From contig NZ_JAEVHM010000005.1 in assembly GCF_016802865.1 (NCBI RefSeq), forward strand, positions 22,049 through 86,048: a stretch of DNA of 64,000 bases, written 5' to 3'. Shown one piece after another: positions 36,809 to 44,719 of the stretch (position 1 is its first letter; each line of letters opens with the position of its first letter). The notes under the pieces are model-generated. The model saw only the letters and a list, made by a program, of their open reading frames with translations, did no database searches and was not told the DNA's origin. This DNA comes from Micromonospora parastrephiae (GTDB taxonomy: Bacteria > Actinomycetota > Actinomycetes > Mycobacteriales > Micromonosporaceae). The position numbers and the translations under genes were made by a program.

Positions 36809-36830
36809 TACCCTCACCAGACGGTAGGTT
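36809..36830 (+). promoter_or_regulatory. Degenerate MerR-type operator/promoter 8 (before SulP gene)
   Basis: TACCCTCACCAGACGGTA keeps the left half and the last GGTA of the dyad at the same 18-bp length. Its final TA begins TAGGTT (36825-36830), the same dyad/-10 geometry as the other seven sites. The centre is mutated, so binding would be weaker. Confidence 0.45.
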
Positions 36831-37008
36831 CGGTGCAGGTCGTCGAGCTGCGGCTGCTGGCCCCTCGCGGTCTTCTCCCGGGCGACGATGCCCGGAAACG
36901 GTCTGGAAATGTCCGACCGGTACTGATATGAACGTCAAGCGTCGTCCCCCTGGCGGGCACGGCAGCGCGTGTGCGCTCGGCGCGTACACCCTGAACGGAA
37001 ACGGCTAC

Positions 37009-38508
37009 ATGTCTTCTGTGCTGTCCGCGGTCACCCGGCCGCGTCTGTCCCGTCCGTCCTGGTTGTCGCCGAAGGTGTTCCGCACCGAGGTGCTCGCCGG
37101 CCTGGTCGTCGCCCTGGCGCTGATCCCCGAGGCGATCAGCTTCTCGATCCTTGCCGGGGTCGACCCCCGCGTCGGTTTGTTCGCGTCCTTCACCATGGCC
37201 GTGGTCATCTCGATCTGCGGCGGCCGGCCGGCGATGATCAGTGCCGCGACGGGAGCGATCGCGCTGATCGTCGCGCCGCTGGCGAAGGAACACGGCCTCG
37301 GCTACCTGATCGCGGCGGTGATCGTCGGCGGCGTTATCCAGGTGGTTCTCGCGGTGCTCGGTGTGGCGAAGCTGATGCGGTTCATCCCGCGCAGCGTCAT
37401 GGTGGGCTTCGTCAACGCTCTGGCCATCCTGATCTTTGCCGCTCAGGTTCCCTACCTGCTCGGCGTGCCGTGGCTGGTCTACCCGCTCGTCGGGGTCGCG
37501 TTGGCGATCATGGTCGGGCTTCCCCGGCTCACCAAGGCCGTACCCGCGCCGCTGGTCGCCATCATCGTGCTGACCGTGATCACCGTCGCCGCCCACGTGC
37601 TGGTGCCGACCGTCGGTGACCAGGGCGCCCTCCCGGACAGCCTGCCCGTGTTCGGTCTGCCCGACGTGCCGTACACCCTCGACACCCTGACCCTGATCGC
37701 CCCCTACGCCCTCGGCGTGGCGCTGGTCGGGCTGATGGAGTCGCTGATGACCGCCAAGCTGGTCGACGACATCACCGACACCCGCTCCAACAAGACCCGC
37801 GAGTCCTGGGGGCAGGGCGTGGCCAACATCGTGACCGGCTTCTTCGGCGGCATGGGCGGTTGCGCCATGATCGGCCAGACGATGATCAACGTCAAGGCGT
37901 CCGGTGCTCGAACCCGCCTGTCGACGTTCCTGTCCGGCGTGTTCCTGCTCATCCTCGTCGTCGCGCTCGGCGACGTCGTCGCGGTGATCCCGATGGCCGC
38001 CCTGGTCGCCGTGATGATCATCGTCGCCGTCGGCACGTTCGACTGGCACTCGGTCGCCCCGGCCACGCTCAAGCGGATGCCGCTCGGCGAGACCCTGGTC
38101 ATGGTCACCACCGTCGGCGCCGTGCTCGCCACCCACAACCTGGCCATCGGCGTGATCGCCGGCGTGCTCACCGCCATGGTCATCTTCGCCCGGCGGGTCG
38201 CCCACCTGGTGGAGGTCACCAGCGTGCTCGACCCCGACGAGAGCACCCGCATCTACTTTGTGCACGGTGAGCTGTTCTTCGCCTCCAGCAACGACCTGGT
38301 CTTCCAGTTCGACTACGCCAACGACCCGCAGAACGTGGTCATCGACATGACCCACGCCCACGTGTGGGACGCCTCGTCGGTCGCGGCGCTGGACGCGATC
38401 ACCACCAAGTACGCCGCACGCGGCAAGACCGTCGAGATCGTCGAGCTGAACAAGCGCAGCGCCGCCATCCACGGGACCCTCGCCGGCAACCTGAGCGGCG
38501 GCCACTGA
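37009..38508 (+). CDS. SulP-family anion transporter with STAS domain
   Basis: A 499-residue transporter of the SulP (SLC26-like) group, moving sulfate, bicarbonate or similar anions. The family entry is LAGLVVALALIPEAISFSIL with AGVDPRVGLFASF in the first helices, about 11-12 helices follow, and NKTRESWGQGVANIVTGFFG with GGMGGCAMIGQTMINVKASG is the conserved core. A C-terminal STAS domain (FVHGELFFASSNDLVFQFDY and VIDMTHAHVWDASSVAALDA) is complete. The ATG at 37009 is used; an in-frame ATG at 36928 would add 27 unlikely residues. The stop overlaps the start of the MerR gene (TGATG). Confidence 0.9.
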   Translation: MSSVLSAVTRPRLSRPSWLSPKVFRTEVLAGLVVALALIPEAISFSILAGVDPRVGLFASFTMAVVISICGGRPAMISAATGAIALIVAPLAKEHGLGYLIAAVIVGGVIQVVLAVLGVAKLMRFIPRSVMVGFVNALAILIFAAQVPYLLGVPWLVYPLVGVALAIMVGLPRLTKAVPAPLVAIIVLTVITVAAHVLVPTVGDQGALPDSLPVFGLPDVPYTLDTLTLIAPYALGVALVGLMESLMTAKLVDDITDTRSNKTRESWGQGVANIVTGFFGGMGGCAMIGQTMINVKASGARTRLSTFLSGVFLLILVVALGDVVAVIPMAALVAVMIIVAVGTFDWHSVAPATLKRMPLGETLVMVTTVGAVLATHNLAIGVIAGVLTAMVIFARRVAHLVEVTSVLDPDESTRIYFVHGELFFASSNDLVFQFDYANDPQNVVIDMTHAHVWDASSVAALDAITTKYAARGKTVEIVELNKRSAAIHGTLAGNLSGGH

Positions 38509-38954
38509 TGCCGGGAACGACGCAGGGCACCGGGGCGCAGCACAGCTGCGGCCCGGCCGCCGGCCGGCTGATGCAGATCGGCGAAGCCGCCGACCGGGTC
38601 GGCCTGAGCATCCGCACCATCCGCCACTACGAGGACGCCAAACTGATCGTCCCGTCGGCCCGCAGCGAGGGCGGCTTCCGCCTCTACACCGAACCCGACC
38701 TCGACCGGCTCACCGTGGTCAAGCGGATGAAACCGCTCGGATTCACCCTCGACGAGATGCGCGACCTGCTCGGCGTCCTGGACGCCCTGCCCACCGCCGG
38801 CGATGAGCACCGGCGGGCACTGCTCGACCGGCTCGGCATGTTCCACACCGTTGCCACCGCCCGCGTGACCGCGCTGCGCGAGCAACTGGCCACCGCAGAG
38901 GGCTTCGCCGACACCCTGCGTGACCGGCTCGACCAGCACACCCCCAACCACTGA
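38508..38954 (+). CDS. MerR-family transcriptional regulator (copy 2)
   Basis: A 148-residue MerR regulator with HTH MQIGEAADRVGLSIRTIRHY and wing SARSEGGFRLYTEPDLDRLT, then the coiled coil (about 95-140). It is closely related to copy 1 at 25641, including the stretch VVKRMKPLGFTLDEMRDLLG, so both probably read the same dyads. A 20-residue polar extension precedes the HTH. No metal-binding cysteine loop is seen. Its ATG overlaps the SulP stop, so it is made with the transporter from degenerate dyad 8, which could give feedback control. Confidence 0.88.
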   Translation: MPGTTQGTGAQHSCGPAAGRLMQIGEAADRVGLSIRTIRHYEDAKLIVPSARSEGGFRLYTEPDLDRLTVVKRMKPLGFTLDEMRDLLGVLDALPTAGDEHRRALLDRLGMFHTVATARVTALREQLATAEGFADTLRDRLDQHTPNH

Positions 38955-39189
38955 CTCCACCAGGTGTCCACGCCACCAGCGGTCTGTGCAATCGAGGTCC
39001 GGACGGCGGCGGGGAGACGCTGCTTCCAGGCCACGGGCCTCGTTCCTCCCGTCAATGCCCGCCTCGCTAACCGAGAACCACCGGGAGCAGCAACACCTCA
39101 GACTTAAATCACCCCGCCGGGAGCCGGGGCCAGCAGTGACTCGTTCAGGGCCTTGGCTACCGGCCGGGTACTCCTGTGGGGGCACCTTC

Positions 39190-39566
39190 CCCGCTCGCCA
39201 CGCGCGTCTTGCGCCCGCGCAGATCCCAGGCATCGAGGGTGGGCGCGCGTCCATCGCCATCAGCGCCAGGACCTGCAACAGGTAGCTCTGCACCATGTCC
39301 ACCAACGCTCCGGCGCTGTCGTAGTAGCCGGCGCGCCCCTCCAGACCCAGTGCCTCGTCGAAGACGATGTCCACGCAAGCCACGTGTTCGGAATTGAGCA
39401 CCGGTTCGAAGATCCGGTTGGCAAAGCGCAGCCCGAGGATGTTCACCGCGGTGGACTTGCCCAGGAAGTGGTCGATGCGGTGCACCTGCTCCTCCGGCAC
39501 CAGCCGGGTCAGGATGTCGTTGAGCGACCGCGCCGAGGCGAGAGCCGTACCGAATGTGTCGATCAT
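39190..39566 (-). pseudogene. zwf: Glucose-6-phosphate dehydrogenase internal remnant
   Basis: The minus strand encodes VPEEQVHRIDHFLGKSTAVN, LRFANRIFEPVLNSEHV and LVDMVQSYLLQVLALMAMDA. These match the active-site region (RIDHxLGK) and following helices of glucose-6-phosphate dehydrogenase. The NADP-binding N-terminus is missing, and a frameshift near 39250 moves the rest (PTLDAWDLRGRK) to another frame. Everything after that is lost. A dead internal piece. Confidence 0.75.
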
Positions 39567-39637
39567 TGTCTGAACCGATGCGCTGTGGGGCCGGCCCCCC
39601 GAGGCTCAAGCGGGTCCAGGCGCAGTAGAGACGAGGG

Positions 39638-40201
39638 TCAACGAGGGGTGATCAGTGGTGCGAAATCGGCGCGAGTGAGGGGCTGGTCGGACAGTGAACC
39701 GTCCGCGCGAGGCACCCTGAGAGGTCGACCATCACGGGAAAACGTGACGGTGGTGACCTCGTCGCGGCTGGTGAGGGTGCAAACGATTTGCGCGAAGGCG
39801 AGGACCTCGTCGCTGCGGCCGGCGTCATCGCCGGGTTTGTCGACCACAACGCGGGCCTGGGTGCCGGTCGCGGTGACACCGGCGGCGTTGACCGCTCCCG
39901 GCAGCGCGCTGGTCAAGTCGGTGTCGCGTTCGGCTGCGGTGGGTCCGGCCAGCAGATGCCGAAGTTGGTCCTCGATCGTTGGTGGCCGGTCGACGCGCCG
40001 GACGAACGAGATGATGCGGTTGTCGCGGACAAAGCAGAGCGTCTCGGCGGCAGGGCCGACTGGTGCGCTGGTGTCGGCGGGCGCAGAGCTTTGGAAGGGT
40101 CCTCGCGGTGCCTGTACTACCCGGGGGGCATCATCCGTGGGAATGCTGCAGCTTGTCAGCAGCGTGGCAAGCGCCAGTGCGACGAGATAACGATGGTTCA
40201 T
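39638..40201 (-). CDS. GerMN-domain lipoprotein
   Basis: A 187-residue exported lipoprotein. The signal peptide MNHRYLVALALATLLTSC ends in a lipobox with Cys18. The mature part has a GerMN domain (FVRDNRIISFVRRVDRPPTI, LRHLLAGPTAAERDTDLTSA and EVLAFAQIVCTLTSRDEVTT). LpqB and CseA-like lipoproteins of this kind sit next to two-component systems and modulate the kinase at the membrane. The start overlaps the kinase stop by 4 nt, so it is the last gene of the regulator/kinase/lipoprotein operon. Confidence 0.85.
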   Translation of the reverse strand: MNHRYLVALALATLLTSCSIPTDDAPRVVQAPRGPFQSSAPADTSAPVGPAAETLCFVRDNRIISFVRRVDRPPTIEDQLRHLLAGPTAAERDTDLTSALPGAVNAAGVTATGTQARVVVDKPGDDAGRSDEVLAFAQIVCTLTSRDEVTTVTFSRDGRPLRVPRADGSLSDQPLTRADFAPLITPR

Positions 40202-41553
40202 GTCAGGCTCTCCGGCAGGATGACAAGGAAGCAGGCGCCTCCGCCGGGCCGGTCACCGACGGTGACGTGTCCGGTGTGTGCTGTGGCGTGCTGTGCGACC
40301 AGCGCGAGTCCGAGCCCTGTGCCGTCGCCTGCGCCGCGGGCTTGAGCTGGTCGTCCACGAACGAAACGGTCGAAGATCGCCTCGCGGTCCTCGACGGGCA
40401 CACCTGGTCCGTCGTCCTCGACCTCGATGATTCCGGCGCTACCGTCGCGACCCAACCGGACGCCTGCAGGACCGCCCCCGTACGTCACCGCGTTGTCGAG
40501 CAGGTTCACCAGGACCTGCGCGACACGGCGCCGCTCGACTAGCCACGTCGCCGGCACGTCGGGTGCGAGATGGACGAGCGCCGTGGGCAGGTCGAGGGCG
40601 CGGCAAGCGTCGCGGGCCAGCGCCACGACGTCCACGGGGGCCCGGTGGGCGGGCTGGTCACTGCGGGCCAGGTCGATCAGGTCGTTGACGAGCCGCTGGA
40701 AACGGTCGATCTCGTCGGCGACGAGCCCGGCCGCGATGGCGGTCCGTTCGTCCTGGTGTTCCCGACGGCGGGCCAGGACGCTGGCCGCCGCGGCGAGGGT
40801 CTGCAACGGGGAACGCAGTTCGTGGCTGACGTCGGCGGCGAACCGGCGGTCCCGCTCGATGCGCCGGGCGAGCCGATCGACCATCTGGTTGAACGACGAG
40901 GACAACCGGGTCAGGTCGGGGTCGCGGGCCGTGTCGAGGCGGGCGGTGAAGTCACCGGCGGCGATCTTCTCGGCCGCGTCGGCCACGGCCGTCAGCGGCC
41001 GTAGCCCGTGCCGGGTGGCGTACCAGCCGAGTGCCGCGCCGGAGCCGGCGACCATGATCGCGACAGTGGTCAGCGCGAGGGCCAGGACCTGGAACGTCTG
41101 TTCCAGCTCCCGCAGCGAGTTGACCTCGAAGTACGTCGCGGACGCCGACAGGGGCACCCCGACGACCAGGACAGATTGGCCGTCGACGCGTACCCGCTGC
41201 ACCGCGGGCTCACCGGCCGCGACGACCTGACGCAGTTCGACCGGGATGGCAGCGGAGGTGGTGGGATCGGCGGTACGGGCGTACCACCCGCCGTTCAGGT
41301 GCAGCACCGGCCGCCGACTCCCGCCGGTGTCCAGCGACCGAAGCACCTCCACCACATCGGGGGTGTCGGTGTCGAGCCCGGCACGAACGACGGTAGCGTC
41401 GAAGTAGGCGGCGCGCAGGGCGGTGCGTTCCCGCTCGTCCAGTAGGGATCGGCGGGTCAACTCGTAGGAGACCAGGGCCATCGACGCTGAGAGTAGGAGC
41501 GCGCCGACGGCGAACGCGGCAGTGACCCGGGTACGCAGTCCGAGGCGTCTCAT
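40198..41553 (-). CDS. Sensor histidine kinase
   Basis: A 451-residue membrane kinase. The first helix is VTAAFAVGALLLSASMALVS (about 9-30), an outer sensor domain follows to about 165, and the second helix is LALALTTVAIMVAGSGAALG. Then come HAMP (RHGLRPLTAVADAAEKIAAG), HisKA with FAADVSHELRSPLQTLAAAA (H-box) and HATPase_c with LVNLLDNAVTYGGG (N-box), VEDDGPGVPVEDREAIFDRF and GTGLGLALV (G boxes). The ATG at 41553 overlaps the response-regulator stop. The kinase should phosphorylate that regulator; its signal is unknown. Confidence 0.92.
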   Translation of the reverse strand: MRRLGLRTRVTAAFAVGALLLSASMALVSYELTRRSLLDERERTALRAAYFDATVVRAGLDTDTPDVVEVLRSLDTGGSRRPVLHLNGGWYARTADPTTSAAIPVELRQVVAAGEPAVQRVRVDGQSVLVVGVPLSASATYFEVNSLRELEQTFQVLALALTTVAIMVAGSGAALGWYATRHGLRPLTAVADAAEKIAAGDFTARLDTARDPDLTRLSSSFNQMVDRLARRIERDRRFAADVSHELRSPLQTLAAAASVLARRREHQDERTAIAAGLVADEIDRFQRLVNDLIDLARSDQPAHRAPVDVVALARDACRALDLPTALVHLAPDVPATWLVERRRVAQVLVNLLDNAVTYGGGPAGVRLGRDGSAGIIEVEDDGPGVPVEDREAIFDRFVRGRPAQARGAGDGTGLGLALVAQHATAHTGHVTVGDRPGGGACFLVILPESLT

Positions 41554-42239
41554 CGCTGCAGCTTGTAGCCCAGGCCCCGCAGGGTGACCAAATGCCGGGG
41601 GTTCGCCGGGTCCTGCTCGATCTTCTGCCGCAGCCGGCCCACGTGCACGTCGACGAGCCGCTCGTCTCCGCTGTCGTACCCCCAGACCCGTTCGAGCAGT
41701 TGCTGGCGGGACAGCACCCGGCCGGCGTGCTCGGCCAGCTCGCACAGCAGCCGGAACTCGGTACGGGTCACCGGTACGGGTTGTCCGGCTCGGCGAACCT
41801 CTCCCCCGTCCGGGCTGATCTCCAGCTCGCCGACCACGAGCACGGGCACGAGCTCCGGCGCGTGCCCCGCGCCGCCGGTACGGGCGCGGCGGCGCAAGGC
41901 GCGCAGCCGCGCGGTCAATTCCTTGATCGCCACCGGTTTGACGACATAGTCGTCGGCGCCGGCTTCAAGAGCGGCGACGATGTCGTGCGTGTCGTCGCGG
42001 GCGCTGACCACCACGATCGGCACGTCGTCGTCACGGCGCAGCTGCCGAATGCACTCGAAACCGTCGAGGCCGGGCAGCATCAAGTCGACCAGCACGTAGT
42101 TGGCCGGGTTGCGACGCTGCACGCGCAGGCCTTCCTCGGCCGTGGCCGCGCCGAGAGCGTCGTAGCCTTCGTCCTCGAGTGCGAGCAGCAGCGCGAGCCG
42201 GATGCGGTCGTCATCCTCGATCACCAGTACGGCCGTCAT
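41550..42239 (-). CDS. OmpR-family response regulator
   Basis: A 229-residue two-domain regulator. The receiver has the acidic pair EDDDR, the phospho-acceptor in VLVDLMLPGLDG, Thr/Ser in VVVSARDDTHD and Lys in DDYVVKPVAIKEL. The winged-helix output domain ends in SGDERLVDVHVGRLRQKIEQ and LVTLRGLGYKLQ. It leads the operon with the kinase and the lipoprotein. A direct repeat of TGTCAC about 60 nt upstream may be its own binding box. Confidence 0.92.
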   Translation of the reverse strand: MTAVLVIEDDDRIRLALLLALEDEGYDALGAATAEEGLRVQRRNPANYVLVDLMLPGLDGFECIRQLRRDDDVPIVVVSARDDTHDIVAALEAGADDYVVKPVAIKELTARLRALRRRARTGGAGHAPELVPVLVVGELEISPDGGEVRRAGQPVPVTRTEFRLLCELAEHAGRVLSRQQLLERVWGYDSGDERLVDVHVGRLRQKIEQDPANPRHLVTLRGLGYKLQR

Positions 42240-42299
42240 ACCCGCATCATCCCCAGACGACCGGCTCGGCGGCCAAGCGTGGCGGCCGGTTGGCTGATT

Positions 42300-42321
42300 T
42301 GTCACGGAACTGTCACAGATC
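42300..42321. promoter_or_regulatory. Direct repeat, candidate response-regulator box
   Basis: TGTCACGGAAC (42300-42310) is followed by TGTCACAGATC (42311-42321), a head-to-tail repeat with an 11-bp period, the geometry bound by OmpR/PhoP/MtrA-type dimers. It lies between the response-regulator gene and the divergent STAS gene, so it could control both. Confidence 0.45.
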
Positions 42322-42386
42322 CGCGTGGCGACCGCCAAGCCGGCACGGCAGGGTCCTAGACGACCGCGTCCGTGAAGGAGAGGGGT

Positions 42387-42809
42387 GTGCCCGTGACAGG
42401 GCCTCTGGAAACCACGCCGTGCACGCTGCCGCTGGTCGAGGTGTGCATCACCGAGTTCGACCTGGCCTGCCTGTCGGCGACCGGAGCAGTGTTCGACCGA
42501 CTGTTGGCCCTGCATCCCGCACAGGTGGTGGTCGACCTGTCCGGGTGCCGGCACATCGACGCCGCTGCCATCGGCCTCCTGCTGGATGTGCACCGGCGGC
42601 TGGCCCGTGCCGACGGGGTCCTCACCGTCCGCAACCCGAACCCGCGCATCCGACGCATCCTGCACACCGCCCGTCTGGACCAGATTCTGCCGGTCGTTGA
42701 CACTGCCTCATCGTCGCCGTCCTGCACGCCCACGATGGGACAGGAACCCACCTCCACACCACCGGCGTTGGTCGCTCATGGCCGCGCCTCGGTAAGAGCC
42801 CCGCACTGA
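42387..42809 (+). CDS. STAS-domain protein (anti-anti-sigma-like) 1
   Basis: A 140-residue protein with a STAS fold: VEVCITEFDLACLSATGAVF, then VVVDLSGCRHIDAAAIGLLL, where the Ser/Thr phosphorylated in SpoIIAA-type antagonists is replaced by Ala (DAAAIG for DSSG). The C-terminus is RIRRILHTARLDQILPVVD plus a polar tail. GTG at 42387 is chosen because AAGGAG lies 6-8 nt upstream. Without the phospho-acceptor it might be constitutively active or have another partner. No anti-sigma kinase is adjacent. Confidence 0.75.
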   Translation: MPVTGPLETTPCTLPLVEVCITEFDLACLSATGAVFDRLLALHPAQVVVDLSGCRHIDAAAIGLLLDVHRRLARADGVLTVRNPNPRIRRILHTARLDQILPVVDTASSSPSCTPTMGQEPTSTPPALVAHGRASVRAPH

Positions 42810-42959
42810 CGATCGCCAGTGGTCTCACCTTTCCTACCAGCGGGCTCGACCGCCACCCGGCAGGGAAACACCAGATTTGGGAGCCAGCTCCGCTTCGGCG
42901 CTGCACGAATGCCGTGTCACACCGCACGGGAAGACACGGCCCCAGGAAGGACCAGCAGA

Positions 42960-43577
42960 ATGACCGTTGTCCCAGACGACCACCTGATGACCCTGATCTG
43001 CGACACCTGCGGCGACACCGTCAAGGCCACCGCGTGCGTGCTCCCCGACGCGGAGGTCGTCTGGACCCTGGTGTCCGAACAGGGCTGGAGCGGTTCCCCG
43101 TTCGCCACCGGCCCGCACCGCTGCCCGCACTGCAGCCTGCTGCCGCTCCCTGGCGGCGGCCACGCGTCGTGCGGCGACCACGGTCCTGGTGGCATCCTCG
43201 GCATCGACCACCTGAACGACGTGACCGTTGTCGCCGCCGCCGGTGACGTCGATCTCGACACCGGTGACACCTTGCGCACAGCCCTACGTCACGCAGCCGA
43301 CATGGGCGGACACGTCGTGGTTGATTTGAGCCGAGTACACCTCATCGATTCCACCGGACTCGGTCACCTCGTCCGTGCCCACCGCGACGCCCGAGACCGT
43401 GGGGCCACCCTCTGCCTGGCCGCGCCGTCGCGGTTCATCCGCACCGTCCTGCACACGATGCGCCTGGACGGAGCCTTCCCCATCTTCGACAGCCGCGAAG
43501 ACGCCCTCGCCCAACTGTCCAAGGAGTCGGTGTTGGAGCGCCCAACCGCCGCCGCCGCGACGGCGACTCGTTCCTGA
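42960..43577 (+). CDS. STAS-domain protein 2 with N-terminal Cys-rich segment
   Basis: A 205-residue protein. Residues 1-80 contain LICDTCGDTVKATAC and RCPHCSLLPLPGG, two CxxC pairs that suggest a zinc-binding module. Residues 90-190 are a STAS domain (VTVVAAAGDVDLDTGDTLRT, VVVDLSRVHLIDSTGLGHLV) with the conserved D-S-T-G phospho-acceptor site, as in active anti-sigma-factor antagonists. The ATG at 42960 follows AGGAAGGACC. With STAS 1 it forms a pair near the two-component operon. Fusion of a zinc ribbon to STAS is uncommon. Confidence 0.8.
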   Translation: MTVVPDDHLMTLICDTCGDTVKATACVLPDAEVVWTLVSEQGWSGSPFATGPHRCPHCSLLPLPGGGHASCGDHGPGGILGIDHLNDVTVVAAAGDVDLDTGDTLRTALRHAADMGGHVVVDLSRVHLIDSTGLGHLVRAHRDARDRGATLCLAAPSRFIRTVLHTMRLDGAFPIFDSREDALAQLSKESVLERPTAAAATATRS

Positions 43578-43752
43578 TCGAGCTCGGTCCTGAAGCGAAG
43601 GCATCCTCGTCGCCGGCAGCGACAACTGACACCGTGGGATCGGATCGCAAGGAGCCGGTGGCCATCCGAACGGCCACCGGTGCCGCGGCGAATTTCGGGA
43701 ACCGATCCTCACTTGTTGTAGCACCCGTATCGAAGGAGGTCGGAGGGAGCCC

Positions 43753-44025
43753 ATGAGCATCGCTGGTCTCGTCAACGCGCTCCTGGTCGGCGTCGCTATC
43801 GGTCTGCTCGGCAGGCTAATCATCCGACGCCAGGAGGCCCCGATCTGGCTGACCGTGTCCGTCGGGGTGGTCGCCGCGCTGGCGGGCAGCATCGTCGCCC
43901 GTCTCGCAGGCGTCGATACCAGCACCCTCAACCTCTTGACCCTGGTCATCCAGGTCGGTCTCGCTGGCATTGGCGTCGTGCTCGTCGTGGCTACCGCCAG
44001 GCCCGACCCATCCGACTCCCCCTGA
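43753..44025 (+). CDS. GlsB/YeaQ/YmgE-family small membrane protein
   Basis: A 90-residue membrane protein with three helices: LVNALLVGVAIGLLGRLIIR, IWLTVSVGVVAALAGSIVAR and LTLVIQVGLAGIGVVLVVAT. Length and glycine pattern fit the transglycosylase-associated (GlsB/YeaQ) family of stress-induced membrane proteins. AAGGAGGTCGGAGGG lies right before the ATG. It is alone, between the STAS and BON genes on the same strand. Confidence 0.75.
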   Translation: MSIAGLVNALLVGVAIGLLGRLIIRRQEAPIWLTVSVGVVAALAGSIVARLAGVDTSTLNLLTLVIQVGLAGIGVVLVVATARPDPSDSP

Positions 44026-44217
44026 ACCGGCGACGACGCAGCGCCAGCACCAGAAGACAACCACAAGCACGGTTGGGCCGGTTTCCGTTCAAGGTGGATG
44101 AGGAGCAGGAGTGAAACTTCTTGAGTCCCACCCGACCGCGTTCCTGACCGGCGTGAGGATGTCACCGCCTCGCCGTCCGCCATCCCGCCAGGCCTCGTCA
44201 CAACCAAGGAGCTGACC

Positions 44218-44517
44218 GTGTACATGCCATGGCCACTACCCGATGAGAACTGGTTCGCCGACCCCTCGCACCTGCCCGAGCCGGACCACGAGGACCTGAA
44301 ACTTGAGGCGCTGGTCGCGCAGCGATTGAGCATCGACTGGACCACGCGGCGCCAGCAGATCACCGTCTCCGTGCAGAACCGGGTCGTCATCCTCGCCGGC
44401 GTGGTGAGTGACGCGAACGCGCGGCAGGTCGCGGCGGACCTCGCCTACGACGTGCCGGGCGTCTTCGACATCTGCAACACACTGCGGCTCAGCGGCCGGC
44501 GGCGTAGCCACCGGTAA
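44218..44517 (+). CDS. BON-domain protein
   Basis: A 99-residue cytoplasmic protein with a BON domain: LEALVAQRLSIDWTTRRQQI, then VSVQNRVVILAGVVSDANAR and VAADLAYDVPGVFDICNTLR, including the conserved glycine in LAGVV. BON proteins bind phospholipid or act in osmotic stress. The GTG start is set by AAGGAG 6 nt upstream. A second BON gene lies at 51451. Confidence 0.8.
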   Translation: MYMPWPLPDENWFADPSHLPEPDHEDLKLEALVAQRLSIDWTTRRQQITVSVQNRVVILAGVVSDANARQVAADLAYDVPGVFDICNTLRLSGRRRSHR

Positions 44518-44719
44518 CCGACGATCACCGGTGACTCCGGTTCAGGGCCACATCGAAGGCGCGAATGACCTCCCAGGCAGCACGCTGCCTAGCTGTGGAT
44601 GACACGCTCTCGTTCTCAGGGGCGGCGACCGGCTGAGGTCGTCGTCTGGCGAACGTAGTAGCCGGTGTGCCGGGAAGACTGGTCGGCGACTTCGTCACCG
44701 ACCCCACCGGAGGACCACG

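Noticed and set aside
36814..38505. 563-codon minus-strand frame
   Set aside because: Its D/H/G-rich sequence is the mirror of the SulP transmembrane helices on the plus strand.
40570..42359. Plus-strand frames opposite the kinase and response regulator
   Set aside because: Both minus-strand genes have complete catalytic motifs and coupled starts; the plus frames do not.
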